Source: Lingula anatina
Taxonomy: Eukaryota; Brachiopoda; Lingulata; Lingulida; Lingulidae
Direction of reading: 5' to 3'
DNA: 44,710 bases
Assembly (NCBI RefSeq): GCF_001039355.2
Contig: NW_019774414.1
Coordinates: 287,963-332,672 of the forward strand
Below are positions 24,314 to 34,690 of this stretch, piece after piece; position 1 is the first letter of the stretch, and the number at the start of each line of letters is the position of its first letter. The notes beneath the pieces are model-generated. The model had not been told where the DNA came from, ran no database searches, and saw only the letters and a list, made by a program, of their open reading frames with translations. Made by a program: the position numbers and the translations under genes.

Positions 24314-25043
24314 ATTTTCCAGGCCTAATCGTGTTATTACTCAACATTATTCAGTTGTAAATAACATAATATCTTTTATTAGAGGGATAATAATTTAAAG
24401 TGACTGTCTGGAGGAGACATAAACATTCAGTTTTCCACTCAGCTTGTCTTCCTTCTCAATATAATCCCGCTCTTTCCAATTTATCACACAACAATCTACT
24501 GTTGCCAACATTGCTATACAGGCCCGTAGCCAGGGGGGGGGTTCGGGGGGTTCGAAAGAACAGCCCCTTTTGCTGGGAAAAGGTCCACTCTGGGTAAAAT
24601 TTGATCTAGGTACATGAAGTTTTTATGAGAAAAGGTCCACTTTTTCAAAAAAAGAACCCCCCTTTTGAAATTTCTGGCTACGGGCCTGCTATATATACAC
24701 ACATGAAGAAAACAAGTGGTGCTATAATACAAATATATCTTACTGAGAAATATTATGAAAAAGAGATGAGAATTCTGCCCAGTTTAATGAATATATATAT
24801 ATAAATCCATTACAAATAAATAAGGTTTGTGTGATGTGCATTTAACATCCTTACCTTCCAACCAGAAAGTCATGTTATTGCTTCAAAGGAGAAGGTTTGA
24901 ATCCCATAACAGATATATACATTTAGTTGTTTTATTTCAAAATTTCACTTCATTGCAATATTCCCGTCTTTTGTGGAGTAATTGTCAGGCAGTGTTCTCT
25001 AATGGATTTGACTGCTGGCCTTCATAAAGTCGACATTGGCAGA
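24314..25043. repeat. Diverged duplicated block, copy 1 (partner 27354-28178)
   Basis: The left part (24314-24518) matches 27354-27578 in direct orientation. The right part (24722-25043) matches 27660-28178 in inverted orientation. A short MITE (24519-24688) interrupts copy 1 and another (27870-28063) interrupts copy 2, so each copy supplies the other's empty site. Confidence 0.75.
24519..24688. mobile_element. 170-bp MITE with CAGGCCCGTAGCCAG ends, copy 1
   Basis: Perfect inverted ends CAGGCCCGTAGCCAG and CTGGCTACGGGCCTG, flanked by CTATA on both sides (24514-24518 and 24689-24693). The interior has a G-run at the left, a C-run at the right and paired AAAGGTCCACT motifs. The uninterrupted site is at about 27574 in the paralogous block. 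A second copy lies at 31195-31362. I cannot assign a superfamily. Confidence 0.85.
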
Positions 25044-25044
25044 T

Positions 25045-26169
25045 TGTAGTGTTCACAAATATAACGTGTAGTGTTCACAAATATAATTCCCAGACATGTA
25101 AATTAATTTGATTAGAGTCGATTGCTTGTGCACTCGACTCGTTTTATGGCCTTACCTGAAGTCATGTAATTTAAGTGGACGTGTGCAATTTGCATAATTA
25201 AAATTAGTATGTACCGCCAAATACTGCAGCACAGAATCCACCTAAAGATAAGAAATAAATATAAAAGACGTATAGAATTAATATCAGGACAGACTGAAGA
25301 AGACTCGAAGGTGACCGCTCGACGGAGCTATGGGAGACGGCTTAAAAGTTGGAGGCTTCACGTATAGAACATGTAGTTAGAGATCGTCAACCAATAAACC
25401 ATTAAACTGGTCATTATGTGGACTTGGGTTTTCTTTGCGCTACTTCACGTAAATCTGACACGAACCGTGGAATTTTGAATTGCGTTATCCACTGAGTAAG
25501 TTTAAAACGTAATGTCCTATTTCGAGCCCACGCTTGAATTAAGCGTTCTAAATTATATAAGTTTAGGACATTCGTCTCATATGTATATGTAAAGGTACAT
25601 AACATAAAATATGTTATGTACCTTGACATATACATATGATGAATGTCCTAAACTTATATAATTTTGAACGCTTAATTCAAGCGTGGGCTCGAAATAGGAC
25701 ATTACGTTTTAAACTTACTCAGTGGATAACGCGATCCAAAATTCCACGGTTCGTGTCAGCTTTACGTATGGTCGCGCAAAGAAAACCCAAGTCCACATAA
25801 TGACCAGTTTAATGGTTTATTGGTTGACGATCTCTAACTACATGTTCTATACGTGAAGCCTCCAACTTTTAAGCCGTCTCCCATAGCTCCGTCGAGCGGT
25901 CACCTTCGAGTCTTCTTCAGTCTGTCCTGATATTAATTCTATACGTCTTTTATACTTATTTCTTATCTTTAGGTGGATTCTGTGCTGCAGTATTTGGCGG
26001 TACATACTAATTTTAATTATGCAAATTGCACACGTCCACTTAAATTACATGACTTCAGGTAAGGCCATAAAACGAGTCGAGTGCACAAGCAATCGACTCT
26101 AATCAAATTAATTTACATGTCTGGGAATTATATTTGTGAACACTACACGTTATATTTGTGAACACTACA
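25045..26169. mobile_element. 1.1-kb near-perfect palindrome (foldback-type element)
   Basis: Arms 25045-25605 and 25611-26169 are inverted copies around a 5-base centre (AAAAT at 25606-25610). Each arm ends in two copies of GTAGTGTTCACAAATATAA. The arms differ at a scatter of positions and small indels (roughly 97% alike by eye), so this is not a simple read artefact. The interior of each arm is related to 5740-6070 and 15880-16510. The paralogous site near 27665 is empty, so it inserted as a unit. Confidence 0.85.
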
Positions 26170-26479
26170 CGATGATGGCTATATATGTGTATAGATATGA
26201 CTTGTCTGTACATAAAAAGATCATATGTGGCATAATTTGTGGAAGTGATTGAATTTTGTAAGAAAGTAGTGTAAATAGAATTACATTGCTAAAGTTAAAC
26301 ATGTTAATTTTAAAAAATGCCAAACTGTGGAGGTGAGCCTTTATTATAGTGTCCTTTAAAAATCAAATGGTGAAACTGTATGATGGACCAGTTAAAAATA
26401 GCATTTATAAAAGTGAGTGTATATAAATAAACTTAATGTAGATGTAAGAGGAGGGTCATAGAACATTCATATTTCTATT

Positions 26480-27030
26480 ACTCTATTTCCTCCGTCAAAT
26501 GAAGCGAGCCAAGCTCAGCCCTGCTGCCCTTATTCAAGTTTACCAAAGTATTGTGCGCTCAATTCTAGAATATGCCTGCCCTGTTAGAGACTGTCCAAAG
26601 TCATGCTTTGAAGATTATTTTCCCTGATCTACACTATGATGAAGCCCTGAACCTGGCAAATATGTGCACTTTAGATAAACAAAGGGAAGATCTGTACAAA
26701 ACTTTCTTTCACAAAATAACTGAACCCTCTGACAAACTGAATCACATTTAATTGAGCAATCCAATTGTCTTTTAAGATCAAACAATAGATACAAAGTACC
26801 AAAATTTAAAACTGATAGATTCAGATGCTCTTCAATCCATTTGCACTTTTAAATTTCCAATAGTATAATGTTGTCTATTATCCTAAGTACAGTAATTTTA
26901 GAGTAGCAGTCTTTTAACTCAGTTTCATTCAAATATATAACATTTTATTATCATTATAATGTTCTTAACATACTATGTACAACTTCAACCCACTGGGTTG
27001 CAATCTTAATAAATTATTATTATTATATAA
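26480..27030 (+). pseudogene. Decayed LINE (non-LTR retrotransposon) 3' fragment
   Basis: Broken reading frames give LSPAALIQVYQSIVRSILEY followed by ACPV, then in another frame VQSHALKII and a Leu/Lys-rich tail. This matches the C-terminal end of LINE reverse transcriptases, where a Y..LVR..LEYACPVW motif precedes a Q.RALK.I motif. The fragment ends with AATAAATTATTATTATTAT, a typical LINE 3' tail. Frameshifts and 5' truncation make it inactive. Confidence 0.75.
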
Positions 27031-27353
27031 TCTTATCCTTTGTTTTCATAACTATAGCTTTTATTCAACTATAAATAATTTCACTCTCCTGCTACTAGAA
27101 AATTCCTTGATGCTAAATGAGTTTTGCTGTTTGTGCAATTTCTTATTGCTATGATAAGAAAGAATTGTTATTCAATTAAATAGCCCAAGATGCAAATCTA
27201 TATACCTACCACGTAGCTGGATGAGATATGCAATAGGTGGCAAAGAGGCCACAATACTGATTAAGCCAAAAAATTATCTGAAAAACTCACTGCAGATTGA
27301 AACCTGTTCACTATTTGACGTATGAAAATTATATACATGTACATGTACTAATG

Positions 27354-28178
27354 CAAATTTTCTTGGCCTAATCATTATGAAAATGTAACTATACTCAGCA
27401 TTATTCAATTGAATCAGCTAAATTACATCATTTCTTTTATTAAAAAGATAATAAAAGCGACTGTCACAATTAGTTGACATAAACATTCAATTCTCCACCC
27501 AGCTTGTCTGCCTTCTCAATATAATTCTGTTCTTTTCAATTTATCACACAACAATCTACTGTTGCCCACATTGCTATGTACACACGAGGAAAACAAAACC
27601 TTATAAGAAATAATTTCATGACTATATGAAATGTACATGTTCATGCAAAAACAATCATCATGCAATGTTGACTTATGAAGGCCAGCAACCAAATCCATTA
27701 GATTGCTCCGTGAAACTGGGGGAATTGCAATGAAGTGAACAATTTTTATACATAATTATCATTTTAAAATAAAACATTATTAAATGTATGGGTACATATC
27801 TCATATGGGATGAAAACCTAAGAATCCTCTTTGTAAGAACTACGTGACTTTCTGGTTGAGAGGATGTTAGAGGGCATTCCCAGAGTTTTAGATTAATCTT
27901 AATAGATCGACCTAACTCCCTGTCAGCCGACCGCGCACGGAAGTTAATTACCCCCATGAAGCTTGTAGTAGGCAGGACGGACATTTCAGCCGGATCATCT
28001 GACAGTTATCTAGTGAGACTCCCCACGGGGAAAGATCGATCTAAAATCTATGGGAATGCGCCCTTAGTGACCACGTACACGTCACACAAACCTAATTTGT
28101 AACACACTTTTATTCATTAAACTGCAAGAATTCTCACTTCTCTTTCATCATATTTCTCAGTGAGATAATTTGTATTAT
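27354..28178. repeat. Duplicated block, copy 2, with locally inverted right part
   Basis: Positions 27354-27578 run parallel to 24314-24518, whereas 27660-28178 run antiparallel to 24722-25043. A local inversion therefore happened in one copy after duplication. Confidence 0.75.
27870..28063. mobile_element. 194-bp Harbinger-like MITE with TTA target duplication
   Basis: Flanked by TTA (27867-27869 and 28064-28066). The ends are GAGGGCATTCCCA and, reversed, GGGCGCATTCCCA. The empty site is readable in the inverted paralogue near 24840. A 3-bp TTA duplication and GCATTC-containing ends fit PIF/Harbinger elements. A related, more eroded copy is at about 29995-30220. Confidence 0.85.
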
Positions 28179-29990
28179 TGCATTACTTCTTCCAATGGCA
28201 TTATTCATTGTGGGTATTCACAATTATTGAGAATGAGTTTGGTCACAATAGCTAATGCGCACTAACTCTTCATAATGGAGGAATGAGAAACAACGCATGG
28301 CTTTTTATACTAACAGTAGATAGAAAGTCTGTAATAACTCCAATTTTTGCTGCACTTTTGTTTACATTTCATTTGAAAAACAGCTCAACTTGCTAATATG
28401 CCCATAATATTTGGTGATGATCTTGTGCAAAAGATGTACAAAGTCATCATTCATGTAGGTACCATGGTACCTCCTCACAGTGGCACTTAAGATGAGAACG
28501 ATACAGTTAATGATTACATACTGTGAAATGTGTTTATTAAGCAATATCCAGACTCCAGGAAATATATTAATTTTTGCAGAAAATAAGTAAGGTAATTTAG
28601 AACATGACAAACATTATTATATTGATTTGACTTGGGTATCCATTATATAAAACTGGACATGTGCAGTACTGAAAGGACCTTCGTAAAACCTAAGAATGTC
28701 TAAAAATACTCTAGCTATCTCATTACCTGTTCACTGACTGGCTTAATTTTTGTTTCTGACTTCTACAAAGAGTCCTGGCTACTTCCCAACAAATTACTTT
28801 GGGTGTGCACGACATCACGTGCACCACGTGCACCACGTGCTACATGTGTTCAATTTAATGCTAGCATGTGGTCCAAAAAATCTCTCCATCTGATAATTCT
28901 TTATTGGATGTTGCATTAAGTAAGGATCCTGATACCTCTTCAACATTATCTGAAAATATCAATTCATTTCAATCATTTAAATAAAATTGAATAAAACTTT
29001 TCTACAGATACCAAACAGCAAAAACATTCCAATTATATTTAGAAAAAAAGAAGAAAGAAAGGAAAAAAATAATAAAAAATAATCCTTTAATGCCAACTAT
29101 CTAAAGTAACCCCTTTTTTTCCTAACAAAGCTATTGAAGTTCAAGTAAAACAAAAATTTTGTTAAACACTAATGGGATGTACCATGTCAAAATACATGCA
29201 AAAAAAGTATGAAAACTCTAAATAATTAAATAATTATCAAATTTACCAAGATCAAAGACAATAATTACACTATCGACTAATTGAACCTGTACACCATATA
29301 TAATGGAATGTTAAACTATACTGACAGTCAATGAAAACACATCATTTATTTATCAAGTAATATTTTAAGTTCCTTTGGCACATTAAGAAAATAATAGTTT
29401 TTCGTGTGAAATGTGTGAAATATGAAATAGTGATCACCCCACTCTCTTATGACCAGACAAGTGCATTTGTACTTGTTTAAATGGTTGGAATCGATTCTCC
29501 GTAAAAAAGTACAAGAAAGTTTTCTGATGAGTTTTCATTGACTAGCTATCAGTATATGTGCATAATAAACTAAACCACAGTACAGTATATAGCTTTCAGG
29601 AAAATGTCACTTCCTGAAGGCTTAAAATTAAGCTGATAAAAGTACCAGTCATTTCAGTCAAGCAGATATTGACTTCATTACTGTTAAGCAAGTTAATTTT
29701 GCAGTAATATGCATCACAATGGGCCATTATTTTGCAAAAACAAAACAAAAATAACTTTTAAAAATATAAACATAAATTAATAAAAAATAACAAAAACCAT
29801 CCAAATATGATTACAATATCATCATGCGAGCAGTTAAACCCTTTTCATAAATATCTTTTATCATATAACATTATTAAATCATTAATAGATAATGATATAG
29901 TACAGGTATTTTTGACAGTATACAATACTAGCCTGCATTCTGCAAGGAGGGCAAGTGAATAATAACTTATTTAAATTGTCATTACCACAT
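28179..29990. other. Intergenic, AT-rich, with a tandem E-box motif
   Basis: No gene recognised. The only distinct feature is three CACGTG hexamers exactly 9 bp apart (28816, 28825, 28834), followed by CATGTG at 28843. Confidence 0.45.
28816..28848. promoter_or_regulatory. Tandem E-box cluster (possible bHLH sites)
   Basis: CACGTG occurs at 28816-28821, 28825-28830 and 28834-28839, with the variant CATGTG at 28843-28848: a 9-bp period of CACGTGCAC. bHLH factors bind CACGTG, but there is no adjacent promoter. It may simply be a microsatellite. Confidence 0.35.
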
Positions 29991-29994
29991 ACCT

Positions 29995-30220
29995 TGGGGA
30001 CCTTTCCCACATATATTTGGATCAATCTATCTCCCTGGGGAGTCTCACTAAATTGCTGTCAAACTAACCAGCTTAAACGTCTGTCACACCTAGTAAAACT
30101 GTTAGGGGTAATTATCTTTATCCCTAGCTGATTCGGTAGGCACTTAAGCCTCTTGAGCTGATAGCAATTTAGCGTGAACCCCCAGGGAGTTAGGTCGATC
30201 CAAAATAGTTGTAGAAACAC
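29995..30220. mobile_element. Eroded Harbinger-like MITE copy
   Basis: Inverted arms share GGATCRAYCTAWCTCCCTGG and TAAATTGCTRTCA on opposite strands (30018-30062 and 30158-30200). The family is that of 27870-28063. The outer ends are too diverged to define a target duplication. Confidence 0.65.
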
Positions 30221-31194
30221 ATACAGTACTGCACCTGTTTAAACTTGGACAGCAAAGCATGTGGAATGGCAATAGTCATGCACTCATAGGTTACTTCTTT
30301 TCAATGTTTTGAGTATTGTTAAAGTTAATTTATCTATATACACATCTGAAATGTCACTTGTGTACAAAATAGGCTTTGGAAAAAATAAAGAAAAACATCT
30401 AAATGAATGCTACCTAAAGCTGGAACGTAATTAATTTGCACAACTTGTTGTCTGGACAACAATTAAGGGCCTAAATGTCTGAGATGCACAGTGCATGTGT
30501 CTCTCTTTCATTCTCCTCACAGAATCAAGATAACTTAAGGTAATGTGCTTGTAATTTGCTCAATCTCAGACACAATATGCACACGGACTGGTGTTGTGAG
30601 GCAAGAAGAAAGGATAATCAGCTAAGTGCAATCCTTTCGCAAGGCCAACTGCATTCGGATCACGTGTACATGTACTCCAGTATAAGTACAGAGTGATTGC
30701 ACTTTTTGTCTCATTTTGACTGGTAGATCCAGACCAGGTGAGACAAATCTTTGGGTAGATGAGACAAGGAGCTCATAGAGATGAAGTGTAAGTACAATTT
30801 ATTGTATCATTGTAGATGCTAGATGAGAATTTTATATGTTAATTCATGAAGGAATTCAAAAAGCCAAATCTTTATGAAATTTTCATTTTTCACATATTGG
30901 CATTTTCAGTATGGGACTAAATTTAGAACTCCCACGGGCATGAAGCCAAATGATAGTCAAAATGTCATTATTATGTAAAGTAGATAATGGGTTTTGTAAT
31001 GAAGGTTATGAAAAAGAATTGGTAAATGAAGAAGCAAAATAAAATTGTAAAATATGATAATCTTTATAATGCAATGCATGTATATTAAATGGGTAATGAC
31101 CAAAATAGAGTGTTTAACTTACAGCACATTCTCCCATTATTACAAGCTAAAATGAGAAGGATTTAGAAAAGAACTAAATACATAAACAAGCTAA

Positions 31195-31362
31195 CCAGGC
31201 CCGTAGCCAGGGGGGGTTCGGGGGGTTCGAAAGGACCGCCCCTTTTGCTGGGAAAAGGTCCACTCTAGGTAAAATTTGATCTAGGTACATAAGTTTTCAT
31301 GGGAAAAGGTCCACTTTTTCAGAAAACGAACCCCCCTTTTGAAATTGCTGGCTACGGGCCTG
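31195..31362. mobile_element. 168-bp MITE with CAGGCCCGTAGCCAG ends, copy 2
   Basis: Same ends, length and interior as 24519-24688. The flanks GCTAAC and GCTATC share a GCTA context but give no exact target duplication. It lies about 650 bp upstream of the GPCR start. Confidence 0.85.
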
Positions 31363-31673
31363 CTATCCATAGCAATTAAATGGACACATTAAATTTGATG
31401 ACTTTAAATTACAACTAAATAAATAAACAGATGAAAAGACAGAGAGATTTATGTTACAAAGTTACAGTAAGGAGGCACAGAAATGTTGAAAAAAGTTCAC
31501 AACATTTCCTAAATCTTGAAAGAAAGACATAATGGTATTAATGCAAACTAAAGTATTACAAATTCAAAGACTGACAAGTATATTGTGTAAGATTACAATT
31601 TATCTAGAATCATATTTTGCAAGTACCTTTATTATTAGTATCAACTGATGTATTTACTTTTTTTTCTCCCTAG

Positions 31674-31854
31674 AATGTTATTTTGCCGCACAAGACAGAA
31701 ATGAAGTTTTCCTGTTGTGGCAATGATGTAGATGTCAGCAGGAGAACTGTGCATGCGATAGCAGGCATAAATATAAGGGACATCATTCAAGCCCTTTCAG
31801 GTTGACACAGAAGACACCAGTGGTACAAGTGGTGATTTTTAAGCTTGCCTCAAA
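31674..31854 (+). promoter_or_regulatory. GPCR 5' leader with splice acceptor and two upstream ORFs
   Basis: A strong acceptor (pyrimidine tract then TAG, ending at 31673) suggests a non-coding exon further upstream. Two ATGs precede the GPCR start. One opens a 9-codon ORF (31675-31704) and the other a 34-codon ORF (31701-31805) that stops 49 nt before the main ATG. Upstream ORFs usually lower translation of the main frame. Whether these are used is inference. Confidence 0.55.
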
Positions 31855-33429
31855 ATGGACCAAGAGCATGATCTGCAAGAGACAATGGGCTTTCCATTCC
31901 TGCCCTTAATACCTACGATAATATTCATGGTAGCACTGATCATCATAGGTACTGGTGGAAATATGATTGTTGTCTTTGTTTTTAGTTTAAAAAGAAAAAA
32001 GAGCACTGCAAACTACTACCAGTTCATTCTGGCCATTTTGGATCTTTTTGCCTGTGTTTTTCTTCACCCATATTTAATTTCCAAACTCTTCAATATGGAC
32101 AACCAGACCAATGTGGTTCTATGTAAAATATTTGAATTTCTGATACACGCCAGTTTGTTATCAGAAGGACTGGTGCTAGTGGCAGTTGCAGTGGACAGAT
32201 ATTATGCTGTTTGCCAGCCATTGAAGTTTGTCAATGCTTTTGACAGAACCAAGGGGATGCTCATAGCTGCTGTCGCAGTGGGGGTACTGTTTAGCATCCC
32301 CCTACTGAAATTTTATGGTGTTCATACTGTGCAACAGAAGCCAGTATACAGCCAGTATAACCATACAGTGACAAGATATTTGTGTGATTACAGTGACATT
32401 TACCAAGGTTCTCTCAGTCAGGGTGTGTTTGGTGCTGTTGTCCTTGTTATGTTTTGTGCTGCCGTGGTAACAGTTTCAGTGCTTTACTTGGTGATTGCCA
32501 AAACCATTCATGACCGTCATAGAAGAGTTGAACCTATCAGAAGTATAAGTGCATTTATGACAAAGTCTGGCCCATTGGTTAAAAGATCACAGAAAACAAA
32601 AGTTGATTCTAAAAAACAAAGTGTTGGTGCAAATATCCCTTCAAGATATTCCACTGGAACTTCAACCTCTGACTCCATATCAACCAAATTTGCAGCAAGA
32701 ACAGAGGAGGTTACCATGGAAGAAACCCAAGCCAAAAAGGTTACTAGTACAGTTTGTGAACATGAAGAGGACATAAACAAACCAAGAAAACTTAACAAGA
32801 ACACTCCTTTAATGATTAAAGTCCGTTGTGAATGCCACCATGCAAATTCATCTAAAACAGAGCTTATCAATGATAAGAGTGAAGAAAATTGTGAAATTAT
32901 TGATGATGTAAAAGTAGTTAATCTTGAGCAAGAAAGTGGTACCTCAACAGAGCAGAAAAATTATAACATGAAAGAAAGCACTAATCAGCAGGATAGCAGC
33001 AGCATTAAAAATGACAATCATCCTCAATGTCACAGCCCAGTCAGTATTAAAACTAATGACAGATTAGATGATAAGGTTGGCAAAAGGGATAATTCAGCCA
33101 AAGAACATGAAAAAACAAGTGCTTGGAACTGGCCAGATAAGCCAAAGCAGTTAGCCCCCAAGGGTGCAAAAGTCTTGTTCTTAGTAACACTAGTGTTTGC
33201 ATTATCATGGGTACCATTTTGGGTAATAAAATTTGCATCTCTGATAAACCCAAATTTTTGGCCAGAGAAAACATTTGTTGACATTGCTTTTAAAGTACTG
33301 TTGATGCATGCTTTCTACCTGAATAATGCTATTAATCCTATCCTCTATACCTTAATGAACAAGGCTTTTGCTACGGATCTCAGAGATGTTGTTAGGACAG
33401 TTAGGCAAAGACTACAGCCAGTACTTTGA
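31855..33429 (+). CDS. Class A (rhodopsin-like) GPCR, peptide-receptor type, intronless
   Basis: A single 524-residue reading frame with seven hydrophobic segments. Family landmarks: N36 in TM1 (GGNMIVV), D63 in TM2 (LAILDLF), the C90-C177 pair for the extracellular disulfide, DRY at 114-116 (VDRYYAVCQP), SWVP at 451-454 in TM6 and NPILY at 494-498 in TM7. N-glycosylation sequons are at N83 and N169. The N-terminus is short. The third intracellular loop is unusually long, about 215 residues (roughly 221-437), Ser/Thr/Lys-rich and hydrophilic. The usual Trp of TM4 and Pro of TM5 are absent. DRYYAVCQP and LNNAINPILY resemble peptide receptors, but the ligand is unknown. A poly(A) signal AATAAA is at 34675. 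Confidence 0.9.
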   Translation: MDQEHDLQETMGFPFLPLIPTIIFMVALIIIGTGGNMIVVFVFSLKRKKSTANYYQFILAILDLFACVFLHPYLISKLFNMDNQTNVVLCKIFEFLIHASLLSEGLVLVAVAVDRYYAVCQPLKFVNAFDRTKGMLIAAVAVGVLFSIPLLKFYGVHTVQQKPVYSQYNHTVTRYLCDYSDIYQGSLSQGVFGAVVLVMFCAAVVTVSVLYLVIAKTIHDRHRRVEPIRSISAFMTKSGPLVKRSQKTKVDSKKQSVGANIPSRYSTGTSTSDSISTKFAARTEEVTMEETQAKKVTSTVCEHEEDINKPRKLNKNTPLMIKVRCECHHANSSKTELINDKSEENCEIIDDVKVVNLEQESGTSTEQKNYNMKESTNQQDSSSIKNDNHPQCHSPVSIKTNDRLDDKVGKRDNSAKEHEKTSAWNWPDKPKQLAPKGAKVLFLVTLVFALSWVPFWVIKFASLINPNFWPEKTFVDIAFKVLLMHAFYLNNAINPILYTLMNKAFATDLRDVVRTVRQRLQPVL

Positions 33430-34690
33430 ACATGAAAGTTGTTTGTTTAAAGTAAAAAATCCAGCAATTGAAGCGGCATGACTGGGAAAAACACTGACAA
33501 GGCAGTGGTATCAAAAAGGAACCTTTTGACTAAAAGGAACTAACATTTACTAAGAATAATTTTTAGATAATGAGTGACACTTTGGTACATTTGCATACAT
33601 GCTCTTCATATTAGGGTGAATAGTGAGCGTACGTAGCATCCTTAAAAAAGAACAGTGCAGCCGTAGTGGAAATGGAACTGATAATGATTTATAGGGCAAA
33701 ACAGTTTGGGTGGTGTGTGTTTGAGAGTGCGTGAGTGCATGTGCGTGTGCCTGCACATGCAGACATTGAGAAACTGTCAGTCTGACAGGTCATGACTGCT
33801 TGAAATGCCAGAGGTCCTGCAAGACTTTTGATAATAGGTACTCATGACAAGCAAAGTTTATGTACAGATACAATTCTTCTTCTTCAAAAAAAAAAAAAAA
33901 AACATAGATAAAATATTTAATGTGGGCTAGGACAGAAATATGGGAGGACCCGCAGAATTCTCGTAGTGCCTTTCCTCTCGACCTTTAGTATCTCCAAAAA
34001 TTTCTCAGTGTCTGCATATATGGGCCTTAACAAATACTAAATGCAAACAGTAGTAAGATCAATTGCAATTTCATTTCTTTAACAAATTGTTTTTCACAAA
34101 AAAATGAGGTGAGGCTTGAGGGCCTTTGGATACATCCCTTTCTTTCCTGCGTTGTTTTTATAATGAATTTTGTTTCTAATGATTCAGAATGACATTACTA
34201 GTAAATATATTTAGCCTGTAACTGAATTATACTATTGTCATTGAATGCAGTGAGTGTATATATTATAGGCATTCATATTATCCTCATATTTTCTAAAATA
34301 ATTATGATTGCAAAATTATATGTAAATGGACTTTTGGCATCTACGTCACCAGAGAGTGCTCCATACATTGCACTATGTAGAGGGTATATAATATATTAGG
34401 GATAAATTGTCAGCACATTTGTAATTATTCCATTACTCAGAATGTCAAGCTGTATGTGATACAGTAATTGTCACCATTATTAAAAAAAACACCTGACAAT
34501 CACTGTTAAATATCAGGTGATAATAAAAATTCTCAAATGTCCACCTTTTTTTTCAATGCACATTTATGTTCGTGTAATTAGGAGTATTTTCTTCTGTGCA
34601 TGAAAATATTGTATTTGTACCTGTTGTTCACTGCAACTGACATGCTGTCATATGAGAATTCTTCATTTCTGACAAATAAATATTTGAAAT
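33430..34690 (+). other. GPCR 3' untranslated region
   Basis: AT-rich non-coding sequence after the stop, with an 18-A run near 33885-33902 and AATAAA at 34675-34680, the most likely polyadenylation signal. The full extent is inferred. Confidence 0.5.

Noticed and set aside
24890-24910. tRNA-like B box (GGTTTGAATCC)
   Set aside because: No matching A box, cloverleaf or acceptor stem around it, and the paralogous copy at 27660-27871 does not keep it. Chance similarity.
32517-33284. Minus-strand open frames inside the GPCR
   Set aside because: Shadows of the receptor frame in the low-complexity third loop; no domain or start context.
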